A stretch of DNA of 64,000 bases, from positions 62,001 through 126,000 of the forward strand of contig CATZZP010000004.1 of NCBI GenBank assembly GCA_958426775.1. Reading direction: 5' to 3'. The position numbers were made by a program, and so were the translations under genes. The notes beneath the pieces were generated by a model. The model worked only from the letters and a program-made list of their open reading frames with translations. It was not told the origin of the DNA and ran no database searches. Shown here piece after piece: positions 34,245-42,421 of this stretch. Position 1 is the first letter of the stretch. The number at the start of each line of letters is the position of its first letter. The stretch is from an uncultured Bacillota bacterium. Its GTDB lineage: Bacteria; Bacillota; Clostridia; Lachnospirales; CAG-274.

Positions 34245-35169
34245 AGGCGGAAATTTTAAAAATATATTATATCTATCTATTACGGTTTTAATTTGGGGTA
34301 TAGCCTTTGTATCCCAATCTAAGGGGATGGAATGTATGAAAGCCTTTACATTTATGTCTGCAAGGAATATACTTGCCGTACTTGTTTTATTGCCTTTGGT
34401 AATTGCAAGATTAAAGCAGGGCATCATTAACCTTAAGCCCACTGTTGCAGGTGGTATTTTGTGCGGCGTTGCTCTGTCTGTAGCAGATTATTTTCAAAAT
34501 TTGGGCATATCTATGACAAGTGTGGGAAAAACCGGCTTTATAACTGCCCTTTATATCATTTTTACTCCTTTGCTGGGTGTTTTTTTACATAAGAGGGTTG
34601 GTATGAAAATATGGTTTTGTACCCTTTTAGCTGTGGTAGGAATGTATTTTATCTGTATTACAGAGAACTTTAGTGTAAATATGGGTGATATATATGTTTT
34701 AATATGTGCTGTACTTTTTGCAGTGCATATACTTGTAATAGACCGATATGTAAAGGATTGTGACGGTGTTGTGCTGTCATTTGTACAGTTTTTTGCCTGT
34801 GCAGTAATTTGCACATTTATGTCACTTATATTTGAAAAGCCTACAGCAGGTCAACTTAAAGAAGGATTGATACCCATATTGTATGCAGGTATTCTTTCAA
34901 GCGGTGTGGGATATACCTTGCAGACGGTAGGTCAAAAGGGCTTAAATCCCACAGTGGCGGCACTTATATTAAGTATGGAGTCAGTTGTGGCGGTAATAGC
35001 AGGCTATCTTGCCTACAGCCTTGGCATTCTGAACACTGACCAAAGCCTTACAACAAGACAGCTTTTAGGCTGTGGTATAGTTTTTATTGCAGTAATACTT
35101 GTACAATTACCGGCATTAAATGAAAGGAAGTTAGCTTATGGCAAAAACAGCGTGGAAGAATTACAATGA
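34237..35169 (+). CDS. DMT/EamA family transporter
   Basis: 310 aa with ten predicted membrane segments in two EamA repeats (ILYLSITVLIWGIAFVSQSK and ILVIDRYVKDCDGVVLSFVQ begin them). ATG 34237 has AGGTGG upstream and sits in the HAD gene end. Probable metabolite or drug exporter; no specific substrate. Its C-terminus overlaps the aminopeptidase start by 32 bases. Confidence 0.88.
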   Translation: MVKGGNFKNILYLSITVLIWGIAFVSQSKGMECMKAFTFMSARNILAVLVLLPLVIARLKQGIINLKPTVAGGILCGVALSVADYFQNLGISMTSVGKTGFITALYIIFTPLLGVFLHKRVGMKIWFCTLLAVVGMYFICITENFSVNMGDIYVLICAVLFAVHILVIDRYVKDCDGVVLSFVQFFACAVICTFMSLIFEKPTAGQLKEGLIPILYAGILSSGVGYTLQTVGQKGLNPTVAALILSMESVVAVIAGYLAYSLGILNTDQSLTTRQLLGCGIVFIAVILVQLPALNERKLAYGKNSVEELQ

Positions 35170-36505
35170 AAATCAGCTTAGAGAGCTTAATCAGCTTTCT
35201 TATGAATATGTAGATTTTATAAGCAAGTGCAAAACAGAGCGTGAATGTGTAGCTGAAATGGTTAAGAGGCTTGAAAGCCTTAACTATAAGAGCCTTGAAA
35301 GCCTTGACAGCGTAAAGACAGGGGTTAAGATATACAGTGTACATATGGGCAAAACCCTTGTAATTTACAATATAGGCAGTGACCCAATTGAAAAGGGTAT
35401 GAATATTTTAGGCGCTCATATAGACTCCCCAAGGCTTGACGTTAAGCAAAAGCCTGTATATGAAAAGAGAGAAACGGCTTATTTTGATACTCATTACTAC
35501 GGCGGTATTAAAAAATATCAATGGGTTACAATTCCTCTTGCAATACATGGTGTGGTGGTGAAAAAAAGCGGTGAGGTTATTAATATAAATATAGGCGAAA
35601 ATGAAAATGACCCTGTTTTCTTTATTTCGGACCTGCTTGTGCATTTATCGGGCGAGCAGTTAGAAAAGAAGGCGGCAAAGGTAATTGACGGTGAAGCTTT
35701 GGATGTAACCGTAGCATCAATACCTCTTACAGAGGGTGAAGAGGAGGATGTAAAGGCTAATCTTTTAAAAATTCTTTATGATGGCTATAACATTGAAGAA
35801 GATGACTTTTTATCAGCAGAGTTGGAGGTTGTACCTGCAGGCAGAGCCAGAGAGGCAGGCTTTGACAGAGGTATGATTTTAGGCTACGGACAAGATGACC
35901 GTTCCTGTGCTTATACCTCGTTTAAGGCAATTACGGAAAGCGAAGCTCTTAAAAGGACAGCCTGCTGTATACTGTCGGATAAGGAGGAAATAGGCAGTGT
36001 AGGTGCGACGGGAATGCACTCAAGATTTTTTGAAAACAGTCTGGCAGAGCTTATTAACCTTATGGGCGATTTCAGTGAGCTTAAGCTAAGACGTGCCTTA
36101 AGTAATTCCCTTATGCTTTCCTCCGATGTGAGCAGTGCTTATGACAGTCTGTATTCAGCGATGTTTGATGAAAAGAATACAGCCTATACGGGCAGAGGCG
36201 TTGTGTTTAATAAGTTTACGGGAGCAAGGGGAAAAAGCGGTTCAAATGATGCTAACCCTGAGTTTATTGCAAAAATAAGGAGCATTTTGGACAGTGAAAA
36301 TATAACCTTTCAGACTGCCGAACTGGGTAAGGTTGACAGAGGCGGCGGTGGTACAATAGCCTACATACTTGCCAACTACGGCATGAATGTTATTGACTGC
36401 GGTGTGCCTGTGCTTAATATGCACGCACCATGGGAGGCAATAAGTAAGGCTGATATTTACGAGGCAAAGAGGTGCTATACCGCTTTTTTAAATAAGGCAG
36501 AGTAA
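35138..36505 (+). CDS. M18 family aminopeptidase
   Basis: 455 aa zinc exopeptidase. Metal and catalytic blocks: GAHIDSPRLDVK, YGQDDRSCAYTS, SDKEEIGSVGATG with the catalytic Glu pair, and C-terminal NMHAPWEAISKAD. Removes N-terminal acidic or neutral residues from peptides in the cytoplasm. It starts within the transporter gene (GAAAGGAAG site), so HAD-EamA-M18 form one unit. Confidence 0.93.
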   Translation: MAKTAWKNYNENQLRELNQLSYEYVDFISKCKTERECVAEMVKRLESLNYKSLESLDSVKTGVKIYSVHMGKTLVIYNIGSDPIEKGMNILGAHIDSPRLDVKQKPVYEKRETAYFDTHYYGGIKKYQWVTIPLAIHGVVVKKSGEVININIGENENDPVFFISDLLVHLSGEQLEKKAAKVIDGEALDVTVASIPLTEGEEEDVKANLLKILYDGYNIEEDDFLSAELEVVPAGRAREAGFDRGMILGYGQDDRSCAYTSFKAITESEALKRTACCILSDKEEIGSVGATGMHSRFFENSLAELINLMGDFSELKLRRALSNSLMLSSDVSSAYDSLYSAMFDEKNTAYTGRGVVFNKFTGARGKSGSNDANPEFIAKIRSILDSENITFQTAELGKVDRGGGGTIAYILANYGMNVIDCGVPVLNMHAPWEAISKADIYEAKRCYTAFLNKAE

Positions 36506-36510
36506 AAATA

Positions 36511-36546
36511 AAAAGGGATTGCAATTAACCGGGCAATCCCTTTATT
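36511..36546. terminator. Bidirectional terminator between aminopeptidase and trxB
   Basis: AAAAGGGATTGC / GCAATCCCTTT, convergent genes, A and T runs on both sides. Confidence 0.9.
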
Positions 36547-36547
36547 T

Positions 36548-37471
36548 TTAATTCTCTCTTACATATTTAGCTGCAGCAATACCTGCAACAGCACCGTCAG
36601 AGGCTGCTGTAACAAGCTGTCGTATCTCCTTTGTACGGCAGTCACCTGCAACAAAGATGCCCTCTGTTGAGGTTTTACAGCTTTCATCAGCAATAATATA
36701 ACCGCTTTCATCAAGGTCAACGATATCCTTAAAGATTGTATTTGACGGTGTTTGTCCGATAGCAACAAACACGCCGTCTACCTCAAGAGATATTTCCGTA
36801 TTATCTGCAAGGCTTTTGACCTTAAATTCCTCAAGGCTGTCAGTGCCTTTTATTTCAACGGGAACATAGCTCGTAAGCTGTTGGATATTTTCCTTAGTAT
36901 TTATTTTCTGAACATAGGCATTTTCTGCTCTGTATTCATTACGGCGGTGAATAAGATATACCTTTTCGCAATACTCACTTAAAAACAGAGCATCCTCAAG
37001 GGCAGTATTGCCTCCCCCTACAACAGCTACTCTTTTACCCTTGTAAAAGGCACCGTCACAGGTAGCGCAGTAGGATATACCCTTGCCTGTCAGCATTTCT
37101 TCTCTGTCAATTCCAAGCTTACGTTTTTCAAGACCTGTAGCAATAATTATACTTTTTGCCTTATAAGCAACCTTTTCGGTTTCTGCAATAAAGCCATTTT
37201 CATCTTTATTTACGGCAATAACATTACTGAACTTGATTTTAGCCCCCAATGCCTTAGCCTGTTCATATAAGGCAGTAGCAAAGTCAAAGCCTGAAATTGA
37301 CTTAAAACCGGGATAATTCTCTACCTTATCGGTAGAGCCTATTTGTCCGCCGTATCCCTTACCGTCAAGGATAATAACCCTTTGACCTGCTCTCAGAGCA
37401 TATATAGCGGCAGTTAAGCCTGCTGTACCTGCTCCTATAATTACAATTTTATAGTCCTCATTTATATTCAT
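36548..37471 (-). CDS. trxB: Thioredoxin-disulfide reductase
   Basis: Flavoenzyme reducing thioredoxin with NADPH. FAD site GAGTAGLTAAIYALRAG near the N-terminus, redox pair CATC in SYCATCDGAFY, NADPH site GGGNTALEDAL, and C-terminal FAD block GDCRTKEIRQLVTA. 307 aa. Overlaps the trxA stop by 14 bases, giving coupled synthesis of the two partners. Confidence 0.97.
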   Translation of the reverse strand: MNINEDYKIVIIGAGTAGLTAAIYALRAGQRVIILDGKGYGGQIGSTDKVENYPGFKSISGFDFATALYEQAKALGAKIKFSNVIAVNKDENGFIAETEKVAYKAKSIIIATGLEKRKLGIDREEMLTGKGISYCATCDGAFYKGKRVAVVGGGNTALEDALFLSEYCEKVYLIHRRNEYRAENAYVQKINTKENIQQLTSYVPVEIKGTDSLEEFKVKSLADNTEISLEVDGVFVAIGQTPSNTIFKDIVDLDESGYIIADESCKTSTEGIFVAGDCRTKEIRQLVTAASDGAVAGIAAAKYVREN

Positions 37472-37775
37472 CTAAAAGCTCCTGTATTTCATCATCACTT
37501 TGCACGCCTACAAGCTTACCTACAGCTTCTCCTCCCTTGAAAAGAATAAGGGTAGGTATGCTTATTACCTTGTATTGCTGTGCAAGGCTCTCGTTTTCAT
37601 CAATATTGATTTTGCCGAAAACTATATCAGGGTTATCCTCTGCAACAGAGTCAAAAATGGGTGCCTGCATTTTACATGGACCGCACCAGCTTGCCCAGAA
37701 GTCAATAAGTACAGGCTTGTCGCTTTCTAAAACCTGACTGTTAAAGTTTGTTGTATCAATTGTAAGTACGCTCAT
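37458..37775 (-). CDS. trxA: Thioredoxin
   Basis: 105 aa. Canonical active site WASWCGPCK and cis-proline segment VISIPTLILF. Electron donor for reductases; substrate of the adjacent trxB product. GGAGG ribosome site. Last-but-one gene of the long minus-strand unit that starts with the Rrf2 regulator. Confidence 0.97.
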   Translation of the reverse strand: MSVLTIDTTNFNSQVLESDKPVLIDFWASWCGPCKMQAPIFDSVAEDNPDIVFGKINIDENESLAQQYKVISIPTLILFKGGEAVGKLVGVQSDDEIQELLDEYK

Positions 37776-37798
37776 AAAAATTTCCTCCTTTGATATAT

Positions 37799-38911
37799 TT
37801 ATTTATTACAGCTCTTGCAAGGAGTGTAGCCTTGCTCTTGTGCCTGCTCCTTTGAGTTAAATAAAACTCTGTTTTTTTGTGCAGGCAAGCTGTTACATTT
37901 AATGGTGTGATATTTTTTACTGTTTTTGTTACCTATATAAATTTCGTAGATTTTTTCTTCTTGTGTTGTCGCTTGGGTCTGAACAGCAGTGATAGTAGTT
38001 AGCTCCGTATAGCTATCTGTATTAGTCTTATTATGGGAGTTAACTAAAGTAACCCTTTGTCCGTCACTTTTAAAGGTTATTGTACCCGATTTTTCAGTTT
38101 CTAAAATAGTAATTTTATTTTTGTTAAGCCTATCAATAACTTCTTTATGAGGATGACCGTAGTCATTATTCTTGTCATAGCTTAATACTGCATATTCCGG
38201 GTTTACAGCATTAATAAATTCCGAGCTTGTAGAGGTTGAGCTGCCGTGATGACCGCATTTTAGTACATTTGCCTTAATATTTTTGCCTTTGTCAAGGATT
38301 TGCTTTTCAACTAAATTTTCAGCATCACCCGTAAATAGAAAGGCAGTGTTGCCGTAGCTTAACTTAAGGACAATTGAATAGTCATTTAAACCTCTGTAGC
38401 TATCTGATACAGGAGAAAGTATTTCGCAGTTGACCTTATTACCCGGATTAAAGTTAATACCTTCCTTAGCAGGGAATATATTGGGTACTTTTTCCAAGGC
38501 GTTAAGCATATTCTCAAAATCCTTGGTGGTGTGAGATACATTTGGCATATAAAAATTAGTAACGGTCATTGCATTAAGTACCTCGTCCATAGCACTTATA
38601 TGGTCGCTGTGAGGGTGAGTTGCAATAACTGTATCAAGACTTGTAATTCCGGCTTCCTTAAGGTAGCTTAATACTGCTCCGTTATAGCCCTCGCCCTCTC
38701 CTGCGTCAATAAGCATATTCTTATTGTCGGGAGTAGTGATTAATATACTGTCCGCCTGACCTACATCAATATAGCTTACCGTAAGCATACCGTCTGCTCT
38801 GTTGACAGCAGCATCAACTGCAGCAGTTGTGGAAAGAACTTGGGTATCAGCACAACTGCAAAGTATAGATAGAGTAAGCAAAACTAATATAAACAAATTA
38901 ATTTTTTTCAT
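37799..38911 (-). CDS. ComEC/Rec2-like MBL-fold lipoprotein with C-terminal Cys motif
   Basis: 370 aa. Lipobox LSILCSC at the end of an N-terminal hydrophobic signal predicts a surface-anchored lipoprotein. The MBL domain (about 45-285) has HPHSDH, and GHHGSSTSTS further on, as in the ComEC hydrolase domain and secreted competence-like nucleases. After a Thr/Gln linker, the last 45 residues (KKYHTIKC... YTPCKSCNK) resemble the Ada-type metal-binding domain often fused to such hydrolases. Likely an extracytoplasmic nuclease or phosphodiesterase. Its start is 3 bases after mnmA, an unexpected neighbour for Fe-S and tRNA-thiolation genes. Confidence 0.85.
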   Translation of the reverse strand: MKKINLFILVLLTLSILCSCADTQVLSTTAAVDAAVNRADGMLTVSYIDVGQADSILITTPDNKNMLIDAGEGEGYNGAVLSYLKEAGITSLDTVIATHPHSDHISAMDEVLNAMTVTNFYMPNVSHTTKDFENMLNALEKVPNIFPAKEGINFNPGNKVNCEILSPVSDSYRGLNDYSIVLKLSYGNTAFLFTGDAENLVEKQILDKGKNIKANVLKCGHHGSSTSTSSEFINAVNPEYAVLSYDKNNDYGHPHKEVIDRLNKNKITILETEKSGTITFKSDGQRVTLVNSHNKTNTDSYTELTTITAVQTQATTQEEKIYEIYIGNKNSKKYHTIKCNSLPAQKNRVLFNSKEQAQEQGYTPCKSCNK

Positions 38912-38914
38912 AGG

Positions 38915-39997
38915 TTACCTCACAATAGTGCCTCCGCCTACTATATATCCGTCACTGTAGAATACAGCAGCTTGACCCGGAGTTACGGCTCTTTGGGGTT
39001 CGTCAAACAGACAAATAACCTTATCTCCTACAGGGGTAATTGTACAGGGACTCATTTTTTGGGAGTAACGTAGTTTACCCATCACTCTGACAGAGGTGTT
39101 ATCCTCTGGTTTTTCTATAGACATCCAGTTAAAGTCACGTACTTCGACATGAGTTTTAAAAAGCTCCTCGTTGCTTCCCAGAATAACCTGATTATTTTTG
39201 CTGTCAATACCGCAAACATACATAGGTACGCCAAAAGCTATACCGAGGCCCTTACGCTGACCTATGGTATAGTTGCATATACCCTTGTGTGTACCAAGGA
39301 TATTACCCTCTGTATCTACAAAATTACCCGGGATAATTTCCTTGTTGGTGTTTTGCTCTATAAAACCGGCATAGTTGCCGTCAGGTACAAAGCAGATGTC
39401 CTGGCTGTCAGGCTTGTTTGCAACTGTCAGGTCAAGCTGCCTTGCAATTTCTCTGACCTGCTCCTTTTTATAAGAGCCTAAAGGCATAAGGGTATGTGAA
39501 AGCTGATATTGAGTTAAGTTGTACAAAGCATAGGTTTGATCCTTTGTGTCCGTATCGGAAAGTGCAAGGGTAAATCTGCCTGTTTCAGGGTGGTTTGTAA
39601 TTTTAGCGTAATGCCCTGTTGCAATATAGTCTGCACCTATACCTATTGCTTTAGATAAAAGGGACTCCCACTTAATATATCGGTTACAGGCTATACAAGG
39701 GTTAGGTGTAGCTCCCTTTAAATATTCATCAATAAAATAATCAATAACCTTAGTTCTAAAATTCTGTCGGAAGTTTAATACATAATGGGGTATATCAAGG
39801 GAAGCGGCAACACGCCTTGCATCATCTACTGCCGAAAGACCGCAACAACCGCCGTTATCCTCTATTTCCGTACGGCTTTCCTCCTGCCATATCTGCATGG
39901 TTACACCAATTACATCATAGCCTTGCTTTTTCAGAAGATATGCGGCAACAGAGGAGTCAACTCCTCCTGACATACCAACTACAACCTTTTGGGGCAT
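38915..39997 (-). CDS. mnmA: tRNA-specific 2-thiouridylase MnmA
   Basis: Thiolates U34 of Lys, Glu and Gln tRNAs with sulfur from a cysteine desulfurase. PP-loop GMSGGVDSS near the N-terminus, catalytic Cys in NPCIACN and in SQDICFVPDG, C-terminal beta-barrel. 360 aa from ATG 39997, which has GAGGAGG upstream; the longer frame has no ribosome site and runs into iscU. Placed with iscS/iscU, which supply the sulfur. Confidence 0.96.
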   Translation of the reverse strand: MPQKVVVGMSGGVDSSVAAYLLKKQGYDVIGVTMQIWQEESRTEIEDNGGCCGLSAVDDARRVAASLDIPHYVLNFRQNFRTKVIDYFIDEYLKGATPNPCIACNRYIKWESLLSKAIGIGADYIATGHYAKITNHPETGRFTLALSDTDTKDQTYALYNLTQYQLSHTLMPLGSYKKEQVREIARQLDLTVANKPDSQDICFVPDGNYAGFIEQNTNKEIIPGNFVDTEGNILGTHKGICNYTIGQRKGLGIAFGVPMYVCGIDSKNNQVILGSNEELFKTHVEVRDFNWMSIEKPEDNTSVRVMGKLRYSQKMSPCTITPVGDKVICLFDEPQRAVTPGQAAVFYSDGYIVGGGTIVR

Positions 39998-39998
39998 A

Positions 39999-40439
39999 TT
40001 ATTCCTCCTCGGGTATTTCCTCGTGTTCACCAATATCATCTACAGGCTTTTTAAGACCTTCAATTACAATGCCGTTCTTTTCGGCATAGTCCCAGAGTGC
40101 AGCATGTAAAGCCTCCTCTGCAAGACATGAGCAGTGTACCTTTACAGGTGGCAGACCGTCAAGAGCCTCCATAACTGCTTTATTTGTAACAGTAAGAGCC
40201 TCTTGTATAGTCTTACCCTTTACAAGCTCGGTTGCCATAGAGCTTGTAGCAACTGCCGCACCGCAACCAAAGGTTTTAAACTTTGCATCCTGAATAATGC
40301 CGTCCTCTATTTTAAGGTAGACCTTCATAATATCGCCGCACTTAGCATTGCCGACTGTACCGACACCGCTTGCATTCTCTATTTCGCCTACGTTTCTTGG
40401 GTTCATAAAATGATCCATTACCTTTTCACTGTATTGCAT
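39999..40439 (-). CDS. iscU: Iron-sulfur cluster scaffold, IscU/NifU-like
   Basis: 146 aa. Three conserved cluster-binding cysteines: AKCGDIM, FGCGAAVA and VHCSCLAEE; the Asp after the first Cys is also present. Assembles Fe-S clusters with sulfur from IscS, encoded 17 bases upstream. C-terminal tail EEIPEEE is acidic. This three-Cys NifU N-terminal form is the usual clostridial scaffold. Confidence 0.95.
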   Translation of the reverse strand: MQYSEKVMDHFMNPRNVGEIENASGVGTVGNAKCGDIMKVYLKIEDGIIQDAKFKTFGCGAAVATSSMATELVKGKTIQEALTVTNKAVMEALDGLPPVKVHCSCLAEEALHAALWDYAEKNGIVIEGLKKPVDDIGEHEEIPEEE

Positions 40440-40456
40440 GATAATTCTCCTTTTTA

Positions 40457-41632
40457 TTACTGATTTGATTTAAGATAATCCTCGTAGAGAGGCGACATTT
40501 CTCTGAGCCTTGCTACAATAGGAGGCAATTCCTTTAAGATATAGTCTACCTCTTCCTCTGTATTGAAATGACCTAAGGTAAGCCTTAATGAGCCGTGAGC
40601 CTTTTCGTGAGGTAAGCCTATTGCAAGCAATACATGAGATGGGTCCAGGGAACCACTTGTGCAGGCAGAGCCGCTGCTTGCACATATTCCCTTCATATCA
40701 AGTAAAAGCAGCATTGATTCACCCTCAATAAACTCAAAGGATATATTTACGTTACCCGGTAACCTCTTTTCAGGGTGACCGTTAAGCCTTGAATGGGGTA
40801 TTGAGGTTAAAATGCCGTTAATAAGCTTATCTCTTAAGGTAATAAGACGAGCCTTTTCCTCATTAAGCTCCTTATTTGCAAGCCTTATTGCTTCGCCAAA
40901 GCCTATGATACCCGGTACATTTTCGGTACCTGCACGTCTGTTACGCTCCTGAGCACCGCCATGGATAAAGGGCTTAATTTTAATACCCTTTCTTATATAA
41001 AGCATACCTATCCCCTTAGGTCCGTAAAGCTTGTGACCGCTTGCAGAAAGCAGGTCAATATTCATTTCATCAACATCAATAGGCACATGACCTAATGCCT
41101 GTACTGCATCAGTGTGGAATACAATGCCTTTTTCCTTTGCAAATGCACCGATTTCAGCTATAGGCTGAATTGAACCTATTTCGTTATTTGCAAACATAAT
41201 TGATATAAGTATTGTATCCTCTCTTACGGCATTTTTTAAATCCTCTATAGAGATAATGCCGTATTCATCAACAGGCAGATAAGTCACCTCATAGCCTTTG
41301 CTTTCAAGGTACTGACAGGTATGGAGTATTGCGTGATGCTCAATAGCAGTGGTGATAATGTGCTTTCCTTTATTGCTGTAGCTGTCAGCAATACCCTTTA
41401 ATGCCCAGTTATCAGCCTCTGAACCGCCTGCCGTAAAATAAATTTCGTTAGTATTAGCGTTTATAGCCTTAGCAAGATTTTCTCTTGCTTCATCAACTGC
41501 AATTTTATTTTCCCTTGCAATTTTATATATACTTGAGGGATTACCATAGTTTTCGGTAATAAAAGGGAGCATTTTGTCAATTACTTCCTTACGTGGCTTT
41601 GTAGTTGCCGCATTGTCAAAATATACAGTCAT
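40457..41632 (-). CDS. iscS: Cysteine desulfurase, NifS/IscS family
   Basis: 391 aa PLP enzyme that transfers cysteine sulfur to IscU and MnmA. N-terminal YFDNAATTKP, TAGGSEADNW, PLP His in HTDAVQALGH, PLP lysine in SASGHKLYGPKG, and the reactive cysteine loop SSGSACTSGSLDPSHV. Group I desulfurase by loop length. It begins 7 bases after the Rrf2 regulator gene. Confidence 0.96.
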   Translation of the reverse strand: MTVYFDNAATTKPRKEVIDKMLPFITENYGNPSSIYKIARENKIAVDEARENLAKAINANTNEIYFTAGGSEADNWALKGIADSYSNKGKHIITTAIEHHAILHTCQYLESKGYEVTYLPVDEYGIISIEDLKNAVREDTILISIMFANNEIGSIQPIAEIGAFAKEKGIVFHTDAVQALGHVPIDVDEMNIDLLSASGHKLYGPKGIGMLYIRKGIKIKPFIHGGAQERNRRAGTENVPGIIGFGEAIRLANKELNEEKARLITLRDKLINGILTSIPHSRLNGHPEKRLPGNVNISFEFIEGESMLLLLDMKGICASSGSACTSGSLDPSHVLLAIGLPHEKAHGSLRLTLGHFNTEEEVDYILKELPPIVARLREMSPLYEDYLKSNQ

Positions 41633-41639
41633 TTATAAT

Positions 41640-42074
41640 TCACTCCGTTTCGTTTAATTCAATATAATTATCGGCAAGCTGGCTTAATGTTATACCGTTT
41701 GCCGTATCAATAATACTACTGCTAAGCCTTTCCCACACATCCTTGGTTGCACATTTTTCGCAATCGCCGTTTGAGCAGGCATCGGTTTTGCTTTCGCAAT
41801 CCACCAAGGTCATTGGCCCTTCAATAGCATTTAATATATCACCTACGGTTATTTGGTCGGGTTTTCGTGTAAGCTCATAGCCACCCTGAGCACCCCTTGT
41901 GCTTTTTAAAAGCCCTGCTTTTTTTAATGCAGATACAAGCTGTTCAAGATAGCTTTCGCTTATATTTTGTCTTTTAGCAACACATCCTAGGGAAATACAA
42001 TTACCCTCACGTGTATTGGCGGCAATGTCCACCATAGCACGCAGACCGTATCTGCCCCTGGTTGAAATCTTCAT
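41640..42074 (-). CDS. Rrf2 family regulator (IscR-like)
   Basis: 144 aa. Winged helix RGRYGLRAMVDIAAN with recognition region ISESYLEQLVSALKKAGL, then a cysteine-rich loop (CESKTDACSNGDCEKC) with four Cys able to hold an Fe-S cluster. Fe-S-sensing Rrf2 proteins such as IscR repress their own isc operon. ATG 42074 follows AGAGGTG; a GTG three codons earlier overlaps that site. First gene of the isc-mnmA-trx unit, with matching inverted repeats at its promoter. A CymR-like role in cysteine control is the main alternative. Confidence 0.9.
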   Translation of the reverse strand: MKISTRGRYGLRAMVDIAANTREGNCISLGCVAKRQNISESYLEQLVSALKKAGLLKSTRGAQGGYELTRKPDQITVGDILNAIEGPMTLVDCESKTDACSNGDCEKCATKDVWERLSSSIIDTANGITLSQLADNYIELNETE

Positions 42075-42097
42075 AAATTTCACCTCTTTTTAATCCC

Positions 42098-42166
42098 CAG
42101 TAAATTACTGAGATTTGATTTATCTATATAGTACCACTGATTAATATTAAAGTCAAGTAATTTACT
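42098..42166 (-). promoter_or_regulatory. isc operon promoter with twin Rrf2-type operators
   Basis: Minus strand TTGACT (forward 42151-42156), 17 bases, TACTAT (forward 42128-42133). The 11-base near-palindrome AGTAAATTACT occurs at 42099-42109 (within the transcribed start) and, in reverse orientation, at 42156-42166 touching the -35 box. Two sites flanking one promoter are suited to repression by a dimeric Rrf2 protein. Confidence 0.75.
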
Positions 42167-42227
42167 AGGAATTAAAAAAACTTTTTTTGTGCATTTTGAC
42201 TAAAAATTTTTTTAATCAATTTATAAT

Positions 42228-42256
42228 TTGTTTTTTTGCTTAACCTGTGATATAAT
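42228..42256 (+). promoter_or_regulatory. Promoter of the small structured RNA
   Basis: TTGTTT (42228-42233), 17 bases, TGA-TATAAT with a TG-extended -10 (TATAAT 42251-42256). Divergent from the isc promoter. Confidence 0.75.
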
Positions 42257-42261
42257 AATAA

Positions 42262-42373
42262 TTACCAAGGAGGTATCCTTGGTGAATAGAGCCGGACTCT
42301 ATTATTCATATACAACTCTCCACTGAAATAGGCTTATGTCCTCCACTCACGACATAAGTCTATTTCCCTTTTT
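42262..42373 (+). ncRNA. Three-hairpin small RNA, about 110 nt (novel candidate)
   Basis: Own promoter and terminator, no neighbouring gene on this strand. Hairpin 1: ACCAAGGA-GGTA-TCCTTGGT (42264-42283). Hairpin 2: AATAGAG-CCGGA-CTCTATT (42285-42303). An unpaired stretch to 42324 ends in CTCCACT. Hairpin 3 is the terminator: 16 pairs (42325-42340 with 42351-42366), loop CTCCACTCAC, then CCTTTTT. The single-stranded CTCCACT is thus present twice, and could pair with GGAG-type ribosome sites, as C-rich loops of FsrA/RsaE/csRNA-type sRNAs do. It does not match 6S, tmRNA, SRP or a known riboswitch that I recognise. Confidence 0.7.
42282..42326 (+). CDS. Possible 14-codon ORF inside the small RNA
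   Basis: GTG start with AAGGAGGT, a full anti-SD match, 8 bases upstream; encodes MNRAGLYYSYTTLH and stops exactly where the terminator stem begins. The ribosome site is buried in hairpin 1, so translation would depend on unfolding. The peptide has no membrane segment and no recognised relatives. It may be a regulated leader peptide, a microprotein, or chance. Confidence 0.3.
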   Translation: MNRAGLYYSYTTLH

Positions 42374-42384
42374 ATATAAAATAT

Positions 42385-42421
42385 AAAGGGACAATCCAAT
42401 TTGCGGATTGTCCCTTGTTTT
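42385..42421. terminator. Bidirectional terminator beyond the sRNA
   Basis: AAAGGGACAATCC / GGATTGTCCCTT with a 7-base loop, T runs on both strands; ends the minus-strand lipoprotein/trmL unit and backs up the sRNA terminator. Confidence 0.88.

Noticed and set aside
42262..42373. 6S RNA, T-box or known riboswitch
   Set aside because: Too short for 6S RNA and lacks its central bubble; no T-box (TGGNACCGCG) or recognised aptamer motif; no gene follows on the same strand.
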